20,536 nucleotides of DNA, from contig CAJUQU010000039.1 of NCBI GenBank assembly GCA_910588595.1, positions 1 through 20,536 on the forward strand, read 5' to 3'. The notes under the pieces were generated by a model, which saw only the letters and a program-made list of their open reading frames with translations, did no database searches and was not told the DNA's origin. The stretch is from an uncultured Lachnospiraceae bacterium. GTDB taxonomy: Bacteria; Bacillota_A; Clostridia; Lachnospirales; Lachnospiraceae. Positions within the stretch are counted from its first letter, which is position 1. Each line of letters starts with the position of its first letter. A program made the position numbers and the translations under genes. Below, one piece after another: positions 1 to 7,392 of this stretch.

Positions 1-32
1 GACTGGAGTTCAGACGTGTGCTCTTCCGATCT
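1..32. other. Illumina TruSeq adapter remnant (not genomic)
   Basis: The first 32 bases match the TruSeq read-2 adapter, including its core GTGTGCTCTTCCGATCT at 16-32. The open radical SAM reading frame on the minus strand stays in frame up to base 33 and is biologically sensible there, so genomic sequence begins at 33. This is library sequence left on the contig end, not part of the organism. Confidence 0.97.
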
Positions 33-395
33 GATCACCTGTGCGAGCTCCGGAACAATATTGCGTCCGTGATACAGGCTGCCCAGCCCGTTCGTGTTCA
101 GGCGGATGGATAGATGGTATTTTTCTTTTATGTAAGCCGCACTTGCCAGCAGGTTGTCGAGCGCGCAGGTGGGTTCTCCATAACCGCAGTACACCAGTTC
201 ACTATGCCCGGTAAAGTCAAAATCATCGATTGCCTGTATGATTTCCCCGAGTGTCGGCTCTGTCTTGTGCCACAGGGTTTCGGAATCGCCGACAGAGTCC
301 CTGAATGACCGGACACAGAAAGTGCAGCTGCAGTCACAGCGGTTTGTGATGTTGGCGTAGACCTGGTTTTTGTAGGTATATAATATATCAGCCAT
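33..395 (-). CDS. TatD-linked radical SAM protein, 3' end missing
   Basis: Only the first 121 residues are present; the frame is cut by adapter sequence. The start is ATG at 395-393 with an AGGAGG ribosome binding site at 402-407. The protein opens with a short strand and then ITNRCDCSCTFC, a CX3CX2C motif (residues 19, 23 and 26) that binds the radical SAM [4Fe-4S] cluster. It continues with a conserved LWHKTEPT stretch and CGYGEPT (the GGE-like SAM-binding motif), then RLNTNGLG. This arrangement is typical of the roughly 200-residue radical SAM family often found next to tatD in Clostridia. The substrate is unknown. It is the third gene of a minus-strand operon, 23 bases after the ECF S component, with no tatD in view. 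Family assignment is strong; function is open. Confidence 0.88.
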
Positions 396-418
396 GATAG
401 ACCTCCTGCAAGATAGTG

Positions 419-964
419 TTAAACTGCATTGATAAACCTGGACTTTGCGTGCGTCCTGTCCAGTGCAGTGCCCAAGATGATAAAAAAGACAGCGCTGCCG
501 CCGGACTGGATCAGACTGCCTGACATGGAGGCGATCAGTGCCGGCATAGTGCCGAAAAGTAGATACTCGGCGAGAAAATAGCCAAGACCCGATATAAAAT
601 ACGCGATAACGCAGGCAGCCACATTGCGCGCAGTGATGATCTTTGCCGATCTGCTGGTGAAGGGGAGTGCGACCAGCATCTTGATGATAACGGTGGCAGG
701 TGCCCACAGGGGGGATGTCAGCAGGTCGGCGAGTCCGCCTCCGACCGCGGCGGCCGCCAGCGCATAGGGCGTGGGGAGCAGTGCTGCCGAGAGGTAGATG
801 ACAGCGTCCCCAAAGTGGATATATCCGCCGTTGATGCCGGTGGGAATATGGCAGATATAGGCAGTCATGATCGTGATCATGGCAGCCATAAGTCCGGTGA
901 CGGTCAGATATTTGAGCTTTGAGTGTCTCTTTTCGTCCGTTCCGGGCAGTGTGCGTGTTGTCAT
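419..964 (-). CDS. ECF transporter S component, predicted vitamin B6 precursor
   Basis: A 181-residue membrane protein with about five to six hydrophobic segments after a basic N-terminus. It resembles S (substrate-capture) components of energy-coupling factor transporters, which need a separate EcfA/EcfA'/EcfT module that is not in this window. The start is placed at ATG 964-962 rather than an in-frame TTG at 970, because AGGAGG at 974-979 lies 9 bases from the ATG but only 3 from the TTG. That ATG overlaps the stop of the upstream kinase as ATGA, so the two are translationally coupled. Coupling to a pyridoxal/pyridoxamine kinase suggests that the substrate is pyridoxine, pyridoxal or pyridoxamine (PdxU/PdxU2-like). 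Database names for this family often say 'riboflavin-type S component', so the substrate is inference from context. Confidence 0.82.
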   Translation of the reverse strand: MTTRTLPGTDEKRHSKLKYLTVTGLMAAMITIMTAYICHIPTGINGGYIHFGDAVIYLSAALLPTPYALAAAAVGGGLADLLTSPLWAPATVIIKMLVALPFTSRSAKIITARNVAACVIAYFISGLGYFLAEYLLFGTMPALIASMSGSLIQSGGSAVFFIILGTALDRTHAKSRFINAV

Positions 965-1836
965 AGACAAATTCCTCCTGATTTTTCATCCAACAGCAAC
1001 GGCAGATATTTCTCAAAATAAATACCGTGGTTTTTGGGTACGTTGTCGCGGGATGCCTCCTCGATCGCCGGCCATAGGAAGCGGACGGCTCTCTGCATCG
1101 CCTCCCAGATGGTGAGTCCGTTGATCAGACTTCCGATAATGACAGAGGCGAACAGATCGCCGGTGCCGGAAAAGTTCTCACCGCGATACGGCGTTTCCGT
1201 GTAGTATCGGTCATCGGATGTGACAGCGAGGTTGCCTACAAAAGATTGTCCCGGCAGCCTGCGGACGATACCCGTTATGACGATCGTCTGTTCCGTGCGT
1301 GCTCTTGGAAGGAGCCTGCGCGCCGTGTCTTCTATATAGCTGAGATAGTCGGCTTCTGAAGCATGGCTGGTGAGTGTATCGTAGTCCATATCAGCAAGCA
1401 GACACAGTTCTGTCAGGTTTGGCGTGATGACACCTGCGTGCCGGGTCAGCTCTTTCATGCTGTCGAGAAGCTCCTGTGTGAAGATGCGGATGCGCTGCCC
1501 GTTGTCGCCCATGACGGGATCAGTGAGATAGAGCGTGTCTTTGGTGTGGAACTTTTCCAGGAAGTACAGGACATTGTGCATCTGTGCGGCGCTGCCTAGA
1601 TATCCCGAGTAGATGCCGTCAAAGGATACCTGCATGTCTTTCCACGCATCGGTGAAGTGGTTCATCCTGGCTGTATAATCGTCACAGTAATAGCTTGGAA
1701 ATCCTGTCTGTGCAGACAGAATGGCGGTTGGCAGGGGACATGCCTGTATTCCGAGGACGGAGATGACAGGGATGGCGGCAGCCAGCGAACATTTTCCAAA
1801 ACCGGACAGGTCGTTGATCAGGGCTATTTTTTTCAT
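961..1836 (-). CDS. pdxY: Pyridoxal/pyridoxamine kinase (PdxY/PdxK-like)
   Basis: A 291-residue ribokinase-fold kinase expected to phosphorylate vitamin B6 vitamers with ATP in the cytoplasm. Visible signatures are SGYLGSA (residues 77-83), the DPVMGDNG loop (106-113) found in pyridoxal kinases and related HMP kinases, TPNLTE (138-143), and the C-terminal anion-hole motif GTGDLFAS with the likely catalytic Asp227. Length is normal for the family. The start ATG is preceded by a GGAAAGGA ribosome binding site. It leads a minus-strand operon and shares an ATGA overlap with the ECF S component. Together they read as B6 uptake and trapping. PdxY versus PdxK, and the preferred vitamer, cannot be decided by eye; a hydroxymethylpyrimidine kinase activity is a less likely alternative. 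Confidence 0.9.
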   Translation of the reverse strand: MKKIALINDLSGFGKCSLAAAIPVISVLGIQACPLPTAILSAQTGFPSYYCDDYTARMNHFTDAWKDMQVSFDGIYSGYLGSAAQMHNVLYFLEKFHTKDTLYLTDPVMGDNGQRIRIFTQELLDSMKELTRHAGVITPNLTELCLLADMDYDTLTSHASEADYLSYIEDTARRLLPRARTEQTIVITGIVRRLPGQSFVGNLAVTSDDRYYTETPYRGENFSGTGDLFASVIIGSLINGLTIWEAMQRAVRFLWPAIEEASRDNVPKNHGIYFEKYLPLLLDEKSGGICL

Positions 1837-1895
1837 TGCGATAGTTGTTCCTTTCCCATAGGTGGTGTTATATTTTCCCGCTTGCGATAAGTAAT

Positions 1896-1924
1896 ACTAT
1901 ACAGAAAAAGTGTCTGTGTGAAAA
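1896..1924 (-). promoter_or_regulatory. Candidate sigma-A promoter for the B6 operon
   Basis: Reading the minus strand, TTTTCA (1924-1919) and TATAGT (1901-1896) are separated by 17 bases, about 60 bases upstream of the kinase start. The -10 is good; the -35 is a 4/6 match. No known riboswitch or PdxR-type site was recognised between 1837 and 2065. Confidence 0.4.
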
Positions 1925-2065
1925 TGGTCAATTTCTGAAAAATATGAGAGGACAGTTTGGGGCGGGATTTCAAATGGCAGATTTGAGGATATGAAAATGC
2001 ATTGATGCGCTTTGGGGCTAATATACTGATTATGAAGGATCGTATGGAAGATCAGGGTGTATAAT

Positions 2066-2614
2066 ATGGATAACAGTAAAGAAGCGTTGACGTGCGACTG
2101 CAATTTTTCAGGGATCAAACCGGCAGTGATGGATCTGCCCTACCCGCCGATACGGGTGCGGGAGAGAAATCCGGGTTATGCGGATCTGATCGGTATCAGC
2201 TACTGCGGAATGATCTCAGAAATGTCTGCCGTGATGCAGTACATTAATAATGAGAGCCGCATGGCGGGCAGCAGATGTGCGGAGGGGAAGATCCTTCTGG
2301 GGATGGCGATCGCGGAGATGACCCATATGCAGATGCTGGCGGGGCTGATCAATCTGCTGGGCGGAAACGTCGGTTACACGTCGAGACAGGCAGGTGCACA
2401 GCCGTGGATGTGGACACCGCAATGCCTCACGCTGCCGGAAAGGTTCGACAAGATGCTGCAGGCGGATCTGGAGAGGGAGCTTGCGGTGATCGATCAGTAT
2501 AACATGCACATCAGAATGATCGGTGATGACTACGTCAATTCTGTATTAAATAGAATCGTACAGGACGAACAGTATCACGTCATGCTGCTGCGGTCAATGA
2601 TGGACGCGGTATAA
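2066..2614 (+). CDS. Ferritin-like di-metal carboxylate protein
   Basis: A 182-residue soluble protein with the ferritin-like four-helix metal pattern. With numbering from ATG 2066, the ligand-like residues are Glu52 (SEMSAVMQY), Glu84 and His87 (EMTHMQ), Glu138 (ERELAVIDQY), and Glu168 and His171 (DEQYH). That is the E...ExxH...E...ExxH order of bacterioferritin, rubrerythrin and manganese-catalase-type proteins. There is no rubredoxin CxxC tail. The product probably binds iron or manganese in oxidative-stress defence or metal storage. An alternative GTG start at 2057 has GGAAG 6 bases upstream; ATG 2066 has AGGGTG 6 bases upstream and is preferred. A TATACT at 2022-2027 could be its -10, but no good -35 is seen. 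It is read away from the B6 operon and separated from the next gene by a new promoter. Confidence 0.78.
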   Translation: MDNSKEALTCDCNFSGIKPAVMDLPYPPIRVRERNPGYADLIGISYCGMISEMSAVMQYINNESRMAGSRCAEGKILLGMAIAEMTHMQMLAGLINLLGGNVGYTSRQAGAQPWMWTPQCLTLPERFDKMLQADLERELAVIDQYNMHIRMIGDDYVNSVLNRIVQDEQYHVMLLRSMMDAV

Positions 2615-2635
2615 AAATCTTTCTGAAAATTTACG

Positions 2636-2665
2636 TTTGCATACGCCGGGGAAAAAGGCTATACT
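2636..2665 (+). promoter_or_regulatory. Candidate promoter for the ttcA-larE/tcdA/DUF815 operon
   Basis: TTTGCA (2636-2641, 4/6) and TATACT (2660-2665) are 18 bases apart, 39 bases before the start codon of the fusion gene. A strong GGGGAGG ribosome binding site follows at 2692-2698. Confidence 0.5.
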
Positions 2666-2704
2666 AGGAACATGACAGAACGAGGGTGATAGGGGAGGTA
2701 AAAT

Positions 2705-4519
2705 ATGACACATGTGTCAGAAAGTGACAATGATTATCTACAGATCGAACAGGATCTTCGCAAGCGCTACCGGAAAAATCTGTGGTGCAGATTTACCAAG
2801 GCGATAAGGGAGTACGATCTGGTGCAGGAGGGCGATCAGATCGCGGTCTGTATTTCCGGCGGTAAGGATTCGATGCTGATGGCAAAGCTTTTTCAGGAGC
2901 TCAAGCGGCACGACAAATTTGACTTTGATGTCAGATTTCTGGTCATGGATCCCGGGTACAAAGCAGAGAACAGACAGCTGATCGAACATAATGCAAAGCG
3001 CCTGAACATTCCGCTGACCATTTTTGAGTCCGATATCTTTGAATCAGTTTTTCATATAGAAAGTTCTCCCTGTTACCTGTGTGCCAGAATGCGGCGCGGA
3101 CACCTGTACAGCAAGGCAAGGGAACTAGGCTGCAACAAGATCGCACTCGGGCATCATTTTGATGATGTCATCGAGACGATCCTGATGGGAATGCTGTATG
3201 GTGCGCAGGTGCAGACCATGATGCCCAAACTTCACAGCACGAATTTTGAGGGAATGGAACTGATCCGTCCGATGTACCTGATCCGGGAGGAGCACATCAA
3301 GGCGTGGCGGGATCACAATGACCTGCACTTTCTGCAGTGCGCGTGCAAGTTCACGGAGAACAGCGCTTTTCGCGGTGACTTGGAGAACACCTCAAAGCGC
3401 CGGGAAGTCAAGGAGCTGATCCGTCAGCTTGCACGAATCAACCCGTTTGTAGAAAATAATATTTTTAAAAGTGTTGAAAATGTGAATCTGAGTACTATAA
3501 TAGCATATAAGCAGGACGGCGTGCGGCATCATTTTCTTGATGGCTATCTGCCGTCAAAATCCGGCGGAATGCAGCATAACATATCACGGGAGACGGCGCC
3601 GCAGGAGGAGCGCGTGCAGGACAGCCTGATGTGCAGCACAGGCAATGCAGGAAACAAAGATACCGGGGATCATGGTACAGCCTGCATGACGGCACAGGGG
3701 AAAACACAGGAGGACAAGCTTGCGTACTTAAAGGAACATCTGCGGCAGCTTGGCAGTGTGGCAGTGGCTTTTTCGAGCGGTGTGGATTCGACGTTCCTGT
3801 TGAAGGTGGCGCATGAAGTGCTGGGGGAGAATGCGGCTGCGATCACTGCGAGATCATGTGTATTTCCGGACAGGGAGACTGCGGAGGCGGATGCATTCTG
3901 TGAGAAAGAGGGGATCGTGCAATACATCTATGAGGCGGATGAGCTTGCGGTCGAGGGATTTTCTGACAATCCGCCCAACCGCTGTTATCTGTGCAAGAAG
4001 GAGCTTTTGAAGGGGATCATGGGAATCGCGCAGGAGCGAGGATTTCGCTATGTGATAGAGGGCTCTAACATGGACGACACAGGCGATTACCGCCCTGGCT
4101 TGCAGGCGGTCGCGGAGCTGGGGGTCAAAAGTCCGCTCAGGGACGCAGGACTCTACAAGCAGGAGATCAGGGATCTGTCCCGAAGGTATGGTTTAAATAC
4201 ATGGGATAAGCCGTCCTACGCCTGCCTTGCATCGCGTTTTGTGTACGGTGAGACGATCACGGAGGAGAAACTTTGCATGGTGGAGATGGCAGAGCAGCTT
4301 TTGATGGACAAGGGTTTTAGACAGGTGCGTGTGCGGATTCACGGCACGCTGGCGAGGATCGAGGTGCCTGTGTCAGATTTTGACCGCATCATGCAGGAGG
4401 ATATCCGAGCGGAGGTCGCAGACAAGTTTCACGAGTACGGTTTCAGCTATGTGACTTTTGACCTGCAGGGGTATCAGATGGGTAGTATGAATAAAACAGC
4501 GCTTTTGGGCGTGAGATAG
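2705..4519 (+). CDS. larE: TtcA-type tRNA thiolase fused to LarE-type sulfur transferase
   Basis: A 604-residue protein with two PP-loop ATPase halves. Residues about 1-285 resemble TtcA (tRNA 2-thiocytidine-32 synthesis): SGGKDS (51-56), CYLC (Cys123, Cys126) and a CAC (Cys212, Cys214), matching the three cysteines that hold the [4Fe-4S] cluster in TtcA. A low-complexity linker (about 286-335) follows. Residues about 340-604 resemble LarE, the ATP-dependent sacrificial sulfur insertase for the nickel-pincer cofactor: SSGVDS (357-362), RCYLCK (Cys427, Cys430), and KPSYACLASR with Cys507 at the expected sulfur-donor position. TtcA and LarE are normally separate proteins of about 270-300 residues. 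The frame is open throughout, and no convincing internal ribosome binding site precedes Met at 3687, so a real fusion is the simplest reading. The RBS is GGGGAGG at 2692-2698. No larA, larB or larC is nearby. Confidence 0.88.
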   Translation: MTHVSESDNDYLQIEQDLRKRYRKNLWCRFTKAIREYDLVQEGDQIAVCISGGKDSMLMAKLFQELKRHDKFDFDVRFLVMDPGYKAENRQLIEHNAKRLNIPLTIFESDIFESVFHIESSPCYLCARMRRGHLYSKARELGCNKIALGHHFDDVIETILMGMLYGAQVQTMMPKLHSTNFEGMELIRPMYLIREEHIKAWRDHNDLHFLQCACKFTENSAFRGDLENTSKRREVKELIRQLARINPFVENNIFKSVENVNLSTIIAYKQDGVRHHFLDGYLPSKSGGMQHNISRETAPQEERVQDSLMCSTGNAGNKDTGDHGTACMTAQGKTQEDKLAYLKEHLRQLGSVAVAFSSGVDSTFLLKVAHEVLGENAAAITARSCVFPDRETAEADAFCEKEGIVQYIYEADELAVEGFSDNPPNRCYLCKKELLKGIMGIAQERGFRYVIEGSNMDDTGDYRPGLQAVAELGVKSPLRDAGLYKQEIRDLSRRYGLNTWDKPSYACLASRFVYGETITEEKLCMVEMAEQLLMDKGFRQVRVRIHGTLARIEVPVSDFDRIMQEDIRAEVADKFHEYGFSYVTFDLQGYQMGSMNKTALLGVR

Positions 4520-4541
4520 CCGGGAAGGAGACAGGGACGCA

Positions 4542-5288
4542 ATGGAGGATCAGTTTTCTAGGACAGAACTTCTGGTGGGATCCGAGGGGATCGAGAGATT
4601 AAAAAATTCCCGTGTTGCCGTGTTTGGGATTGGCGGCGTGGGCGGCTATGTGGTGGAGGCGCTCGCGCGGAGCGGCGTGGGGACGCTGGACCTGATCGAT
4701 AACGACAGGGTGTGTCTCACCAACCTGAACCGACAGATCATCGCGACACACAGCACGATCGGTGAATACAAGGTCGACGCGGCAGAGAAACGTGTCCATG
4801 ACATCAACCCGAAAGCAGTCGTCAATACATACAAAACTTTTTATCTGCCGGAGACAGCAGCGGAATTTCATTTTGATGCATATGATTATGTGGTGGATGC
4901 GATCGATACTGTGACTGGGAAGATCGAGCTGATCCTGCGGGCGGAGGAAACGCACACACCGATCATCAGCTCCATGGGAGCGGGAAACAAGACGGACCCC
5001 GCAGCTTTCAAAGTGGCGGACATTTACCAGACAAGCGTCTGCCCTCTGGCAAAGGTGATGCGCCGCGAGCTGAAAAAAAGAGGGATTTCAAAATTGAAAG
5101 TGGTCTATTCAGAGGAGGTTCCGATAGCGCTGCACAGTGATGAAGGGGACACTTCTTTGGAAAAAAGGCGCACGCCTGGAAGCATCGCGTTCGTGCCGTC
5201 GGTGGCGGGACTGATCATAGCAGGCCAGGTGGTCAATGATCTGTTGCGCAGCAGCGTGTCAACACAGCATCACACAGGAAGGAAATAG
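4542..5288 (+). CDS. tcdA: TcdA-like tRNA threonylcarbamoyladenosine dehydratase (ThiF/MoeB E1 family)
   Basis: A 248-residue E1-like adenylating enzyme. It has the Rossmann nucleotide loop GIGGVGG (29-35), the NLNRQ motif, DAIDTVTGK, and the TcdA-type stretch PLAKVMRRELKKRGI followed by VVYSEE. TcdA uses ATP to cyclise t6A37 in tRNA to ct6A. Length matches TcdA and is shorter than many MoeB/ThiF proteins, and it lacks their paired CxxC zinc motifs. The start ATG lies 22 bases after the fusion gene, with GGAAGGAG at 4523-4530. Its place directly after a TtcA-containing protein supports a tRNA-modification operon. Sulfur-carrier activation is a less likely alternative. Confidence 0.88.
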   Translation: MEDQFSRTELLVGSEGIERLKNSRVAVFGIGGVGGYVVEALARSGVGTLDLIDNDRVCLTNLNRQIIATHSTIGEYKVDAAEKRVHDINPKAVVNTYKTFYLPETAAEFHFDAYDYVVDAIDTVTGKIELILRAEETHTPIISSMGAGNKTDPAAFKVADIYQTSVCPLAKVMRRELKKRGISKLKVVYSEEVPIALHSDEGDTSLEKRRTPGSIAFVPSVAGLIIAGQVVNDLLRSSVSTQHHTGRK

Positions 5289-5294
5289 GCAATT

Positions 5295-5981
5295 ATGGTA
5301 TATGAGAAGCTGCTAAACGAGATTTATGCGGTGGTTTCCTTAAAATATCTATGGCGTGGCTACAAGCCGTCTTTTGTCAAGAGCGAGTCGCCGGACTGGA
5401 TCAACGAGACGATGGATATGGGGCTGGAGGTCAGTCAGGCGCTGCTGCCCGACGACGGGCAGACCAAGAACTTTATCGAGCAGTATCTGGGCTGCCTGAA
5501 GGAAGAGCTTCCGCCTGCTGCGCTGGATCGATATGGAGAGCGCCTGAATTTTTATAATGGCAGGTTTTGGGCTGTCCTGCCTGATGATCCCGGGCATCAG
5601 GACTACCTGTACAAGGCAAAGTACAGGTTTGATAAGAAACTTGAGAAGCTCAACACCAGCTACCAGCAGAGACGGTATAATGGGCTTTATCTGTTTCTGC
5701 ATCCCGGGGACGAGAACGATATCGACGTGAAACATCTTTACGGATATATGGAGGAGAAACAGAAAACCTGTGCGCAGTGTTTTGACTGGGTATTCCTCAA
5801 CTGCAGGAAGGTGATCTACGTCTGCAGCTATATAGAACACGGGGTAGAACCGATCGTGCTGCCGCAGAACGCCGCAGATTTTCTGAACACAGAATCAGAG
5901 TACCTGCGGTACTGTGGAACCTGGGAGAACGGTGTGTCCCTGGAGGAAGCCACAGATCTGTTCCGGCAGAACAGGGTGTGA
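5295..5981 (+). CDS. Unrecognised conserved-looking protein beside a DUF815 ATPase
   Basis: A 228-residue soluble protein that I do not recognise. No signal peptide or membrane segment is visible. It is rich in aromatic residues and acidic overall, with short motifs such as NFYNGRFWAVLPDD in the middle and a CAQC pair (Cys159, Cys162) followed by two more cysteines (NCRKVIYVC), which could bind a metal or form disulfides. The frame looks genuinely coding: its base composition matches its neighbours. It starts 6 bases after tcdA ends (AGGAAGG at 5276-5282) and is followed 30 bases later by the AAA ATPase gene. The most reasonable inference is a partner or adaptor of that ATPase; no function should be assumed. 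Confidence 0.8.
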   Translation: MVYEKLLNEIYAVVSLKYLWRGYKPSFVKSESPDWINETMDMGLEVSQALLPDDGQTKNFIEQYLGCLKEELPPAALDRYGERLNFYNGRFWAVLPDDPGHQDYLYKAKYRFDKKLEKLNTSYQQRRYNGLYLFLHPGDENDIDVKHLYGYMEEKQKTCAQCFDWVFLNCRKVIYVCSYIEHGVEPIVLPQNAADFLNTESEYLRYCGTWENGVSLEEATDLFRQNRV

Positions 5982-6011
5982 TCTTCAAAAAATGTTAAGG
6001 GAGGAAAACAA

Positions 6012-7325
6012 ATGTACCGTGAGATCGCAAAATTAATCATGTATGGTGATATGGACAAGGACTGCATCCTGTATCAGTTTGGGGAGATATTCCGCCGTTT
6101 TGACGAAAAGACAAGCTCTCAAACGCCGCTGATCAAGGATATCTACACACAGCTCAAGCGGCTTTTGATCGTCGCTACGGATTATGGATTTGACTGTAAT
6201 CTATGGCATAATTATCTTACTTTTTATCTGGTGACGAATGAAAATCCGTTCAGTATTACCTGTGAGAAGGTGGGCGCCAACGACGGTAGTGTCAACCACT
6301 TTGCCAAGAATGATTTCAGGGTGTTCAAGAATCTGTTTGATTTTGATTTCTCTGAGATTGAGAGAGCGCTTGGCATAGACTGTTTTTCGCAGCTCTCTGA
6401 CTACAAGGCGATTGGCAAGAAAGAACTGATGTACAACAAAAATGTCAGCGAGAAAATCACTGCGCTGAGCGCCCAGCTTGAAAAGGCGGCGGATGAAAAT
6501 GAGTTTTTTGAGTGTGTGACATCATTTTACAAGGATTTTGGTGTGGGAATGTTCGGTCTGAACAAGGCGTTCCGCATCAAGGACAAGGCGGATGGGGAGA
6601 TAGAATTTCTTCCGATCAACAACATGGACAAAGTGATGCTCGATGACCTTGTCGGGTATGAGATACAGAAAAAGAAGCTTGTCGACAATACCAGGGCATT
6701 TGTGGCAGGCAGAAAGGCGAACAATGTGCTGCTGTTTGGCGACAGCGGAACCGGTAAGTCTACCAGCGTCAAGGCGATCGTAAACGCCTTTTATCCGCAG
6801 GGACTTCGCATGATCGAGATCTACAAGCATCAGTTCAAGGATCTGTCTAATGTGATCGCGCATATCAAGAACCGGAATTATAAGTTTGTGATCTACATGG
6901 ACGATCTGTCATTTGAGGAGTTTGAGATCGAGTACAAATTCCTCAAGGCGGTGATCGAGGGCGGTGTGGAGACGAAGCCGGATAATATACTGATCTACGC
7001 GACATCGAACCGCAGGCATCTCATCAAGGAGACCTGGAACGACAGAAGCGACGTGGAGGTCGACAATGGCATGCACCGCTCCGATACGATGGAGGAGAAG
7101 CTCTCGCTGGTAAATCGTTTTGGCGTCACGATCAACTACTCAAAACCTACGCAGAAGGAGTATTTTAATATCGTGCTCGAGCTCGCGCGCAGACAGGGGA
7201 TCGAGATGTCGGACGAGGAGCTCAGAGCCGAGGCGAACAAGTGGGAATTGAGTCATGGAGGTATCTCAGGGCGCACCGCACAACAGTTTGTCAATTATCT
7301 GGATGGACAGAACGGGGAGAAGTAG
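6012..7325 (+). CDS. DUF815-family AAA ATPase
   Basis: A 437-residue cytoplasmic protein. An N-terminal region of about 200 residues without a recognised domain is followed by a P-loop ATPase of the DUF815 type. It has Walker A GDSGTGKS (243-250), the family stretch YKHQFKDLSNVIAHIKNR, Walker B VIYMDDLSFE (Asp297, Asp298), and the sensor-like IYATSNRRHLIKETW with HRSDTMEEKLSLVNRFG after it. The last part (GISGRTAQQFVNYL) resembles an AAA lid. DUF815 proteins are widespread in bacteria, but I know of no established function. The RBS GGGAGG at 5999-6004 is 7 bases from ATG. It is the last gene of the four-gene operon; no classical terminator with a T-run follows. Confidence 0.9.
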   Translation: MYREIAKLIMYGDMDKDCILYQFGEIFRRFDEKTSSQTPLIKDIYTQLKRLLIVATDYGFDCNLWHNYLTFYLVTNENPFSITCEKVGANDGSVNHFAKNDFRVFKNLFDFDFSEIERALGIDCFSQLSDYKAIGKKELMYNKNVSEKITALSAQLEKAADENEFFECVTSFYKDFGVGMFGLNKAFRIKDKADGEIEFLPINNMDKVMLDDLVGYEIQKKKLVDNTRAFVAGRKANNVLLFGDSGTGKSTSVKAIVNAFYPQGLRMIEIYKHQFKDLSNVIAHIKNRNYKFVIYMDDLSFEEFEIEYKFLKAVIEGGVETKPDNILIYATSNRRHLIKETWNDRSDVEVDNGMHRSDTMEEKLSLVNRFGVTINYSKPTQKEYFNIVLELARRQGIEMSDEELRAEANKWELSHGGISGRTAQQFVNYLDGQNGEK

Positions 7326-7334
7326 GCTTTATTG

Positions 7335-7380
7335 CAGGAAATGTGCATAAATAATTGCGCAATATGGCAGTGTTTTCCTG
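7335..7380. repeat. Interrupted inverted repeat with central 10-bp palindrome
   Basis: CAGGAAA (7335-7341) and TTTCCTG (7374-7380) are inverted copies around the palindrome ATTGCGCAAT (7354-7363). It lies just after the DUF815 stop codon. It could be a weak stem-loop that ends or stabilises the transcript, or an operator, but no T-run follows and the loop is long. Confidence 0.35.
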
Positions 7381-7392
7381 TCAAATATAGTA

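Noticed and set aside
3590..3700. Frameshift or gene boundary inside the TtcA-LarE protein
   Set aside because: The frame is continuous, and the Met codon at 3687 has no good ribosome binding site, so two separate genes are not supported by the sequence.
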